Shown here: positions 62,671-64,000 of the stretch, piece after piece
How the letters are laid out: each line of letters opens with the position of its first letter
How positions within the stretch are numbered: the stretch's first letter is position 1
From: Piezodorus guildinii
Lineage: Eukaryota > Arthropoda > Insecta > Hemiptera > Pentatomidae
Direction of reading: 5' to 3'
DNA length: 64,000 nt
NCBI GenBank assembly: GCA_023052935.1
Contig: CM041298.1
Coordinates: 114,656,977-114,720,976, forward strand
The notes under the pieces: generated by a model
What the model was told of the DNA's origin: nothing
Database searches by the model: none
What the model saw: the letters and a program-made list of their open reading frames with translations, nothing else
Program-made: the position numbers and the translations under genes

Positions 62671-64000
62671 CGTGGGATATTGAAGGGGATTTCTGAAAGG
62701 AGTCTAGTAAGGAGAGTAATAAGGGGCTTGATGGTATTTTGGAGATCTAGGAGAAAGGATGAAAGAATAGGAATAATATCAGATGAATGTTGGTAGGAAT
62801 AGGAGTAGGAGGGGTTGTCTTTGGGCAGAGGATTCATAGGTCTTGGAGGAGGTTGAACCCTTCTCTGAGGTTGTTGACAAGGGATCATGTTTAATGGAGG
62901 TTCTAGTGAGTGGTTTTCAGGAGCTGATGATATAGATGGAAGAGGCTGGTTGGGAATGGTCTGAGGAGGTATCAGTGGTGGTAACTTCACTCTTAGGGAT
63001 GAGTTTTGAGGATCACTTTTAGGGACTTTGAACACTGGATGGGAATTCTGAGATTGAGGATGCGGTTTTTGGGGTTGTGGATGGATAGTCTGGGGAGGAC
63101 CATAGGAAGTCTGGGAATGATGATGGGGTGGCTGAGGCTGTTTTGAGGTTTGAGGCGATTGAGGTCGTGGTGTATGGTGAGAAGCTATTGCAGAAATGGT
63201 TGTGTGCAATGCATCCTTTATAGTTAGCAGGATGTGCTTCACTACACAAAGCACATTTTGCAGGGGTGTCTCTAGATTTTTGGCAGGTGCTGGAAGCGTG
63301 AGATCCTGCACATTTGACACATCTGGGAGGATGGTGGCAATAGGTTTTCGTGTGCCCTAGAGTTTGGCAGTTTGCGCATTGTACAATTTCAGGTCTCATC
63401 TTGGGCTCCTCAAATCTAATGCAGGAGTATACTAGCCTATTGACTTTGAAGATTTCATGATTACCAGGTGCTGGTTCAAGGTCTACAAAGAATAAGGGCA
63501 GAGGATACTTTTGAACAGGATGAGTGATGCATGATATGTGTCTAACATTAAATCCTAATTCGTCTAGGTCTTTCTTGATGGCCTCTGTGGGGGTGGTGCT
63601 GTGAAGACCTCGTAAAACCACTCTATAAGGTTTCTCTTCTTTCAGCTGATAACAGTGAAAGTCGTACTTTTTCTGTGCTAAGTGGTAAACTAATTTTTTA
63701 TAAATGTCTTTATTTGGAGTGTTAATCTTGATGTCTTGTAATCTTGAAAAACATTGAAAATTTTGTTGTCCAATCAGAGCTGAGATTTCCTGGCCAAACT
63801 TCATGAAGTCACGAATGTTACTGACATATATAGGTGGCGGCTCGGGTTCGTTTGATTCTCGGGGTGCTAAAGGAGCATTAGACGAATTATTGGTGGCTGC
63901 AATGTTATTGCTGGAAGGTAGGTCGTGAGAAGTAGTTTGAGATGGAGTTGTGTTGGCTGAGTTTGAACTCTGATTTTCGTTTTCGGTTGGAAGTGCTTGT
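62667..64000 (-). pseudogene. Jockey A ORF1 (gag-like), partial, one frameshift
   Basis: It is open through the right edge (PPPIYVSNIRDFMKFGQEI), so the methionine at 63804 is internal. A PRE_C2HC-type region (VVLRGLHSTTPTEAIKKDL, LGFNVRHISCI, PLFFVDLEPAPGN) precedes three knuckles: CANCQTLGHTKTYC, CVKCAGSHASSTC and CALCSEAHPANYKGC (63222-63400). The proline/glutamine-rich C-terminal half (HTPRPQSPQTSKQPQPPHHH to NIPR) is in another frame (62667-63320), so a one-step shift lies at about 63170-63220. The product would bind element RNA and form the particle. Either this copy is mutated or the sequence has an indel error there. Confidence 0.85.

Larger units (their letters stand above)
59834..64000 (-). 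mobile_element. Jockey A retrotransposon, best copy, continues past the window
   Basis: From a poly-A (59834-59850 as T) through a 3' UTR, ORF2 and ORF1 to beyond 64000, at least 4.17 kb. It is inserted in the mariner. It is the reference copy for about ten fragments in the window. Confidence 0.9.

Noticed and set aside
1..64000. CRISPR array, bacterial operon or phage
   Set aside because: The tandem repeats have no spacer pattern, and all coding content is eukaryotic transposon-derived.

Overview
The window looks like AT-rich intergenic DNA from an arthropod, probably an insect. The evidence is the mixture of Jockey-, CR1/Kiri-, RTE- and I-type non-LTR retrotransposons, mariner/Tc1/hAT DNA transposons, a Penelope-like fragment, tRNA-derived SINEs and many (TA)n tracts. 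I found no host protein-coding gene. Every reading frame I can identify belongs to a mobile element, and almost all are broken. The species cannot be named from the sequence.

Layout. 1-8 kb: SINE pieces, fragments of a common non-coding repeat (called R here), an inverted-repeat unit with a 214-bp tandem duplication, and eroded CR1-like and Jockey fragments. 9-12.1 kb: a Tc1/mariner-type transposase split by Jockey DNA, which is itself split by a DNA transposon with 18-bp inverted repeats and an unfamiliar protein. 12.8-19.4 kb: R copies, one of them holding a Jockey fragment, an unknown insert and a Jockey family B element; family B itself holds a 794-bp RNase H-element insertion. 20.6-22.4 kb: a 5'-truncated RTE element. 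23.9-25 kb: a Jockey family A copy. 25.9-35.6 kb: two tandem R copies carrying a 3.46-kb Jockey A copy, a 4.3-kb CR1-like element and an RTE 3' end. 35.8-43 kb: two copies of one internally deleted mariner, the second holding a 3.15-kb hAT-type foldback element with 109-bp repeats in both arms. 43-48 kb: R copies, Jockey and CR1-like fragments. 48-51 kb: Tc1 and Penelope pieces, the latter with a hammerhead-ribozyme-like motif. 52-53.7 kb: a solo LTR inside Jockey A inside Jockey C. 54-58.5 kb: R, a retroelement tail, a second SINE type and a minisatellite. 59.2-64 kb: a mariner remnant interrupted by a nearly complete Jockey A element whose ORF2 (898 aa) is intact.

How the parts relate. The insertions form a readable time series: mariner, Tc1-like and R sequences are often the targets, Jockey and CR1-like elements land in them, and hAT foldback, solo-LTR and short retroposed RNAs land later. 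Most broken copies were probably mobilised in trans by full-length relatives. The only candidate for recent activity is the Jockey A element at the right edge. Best leads for novelty: the hAT-like foldback, the unfamiliar transposon at 10.2-11.5 kb, repeat R, the fused Jockey/RNase H frame, and the hammerhead-like motif beside the Penelope remnant.
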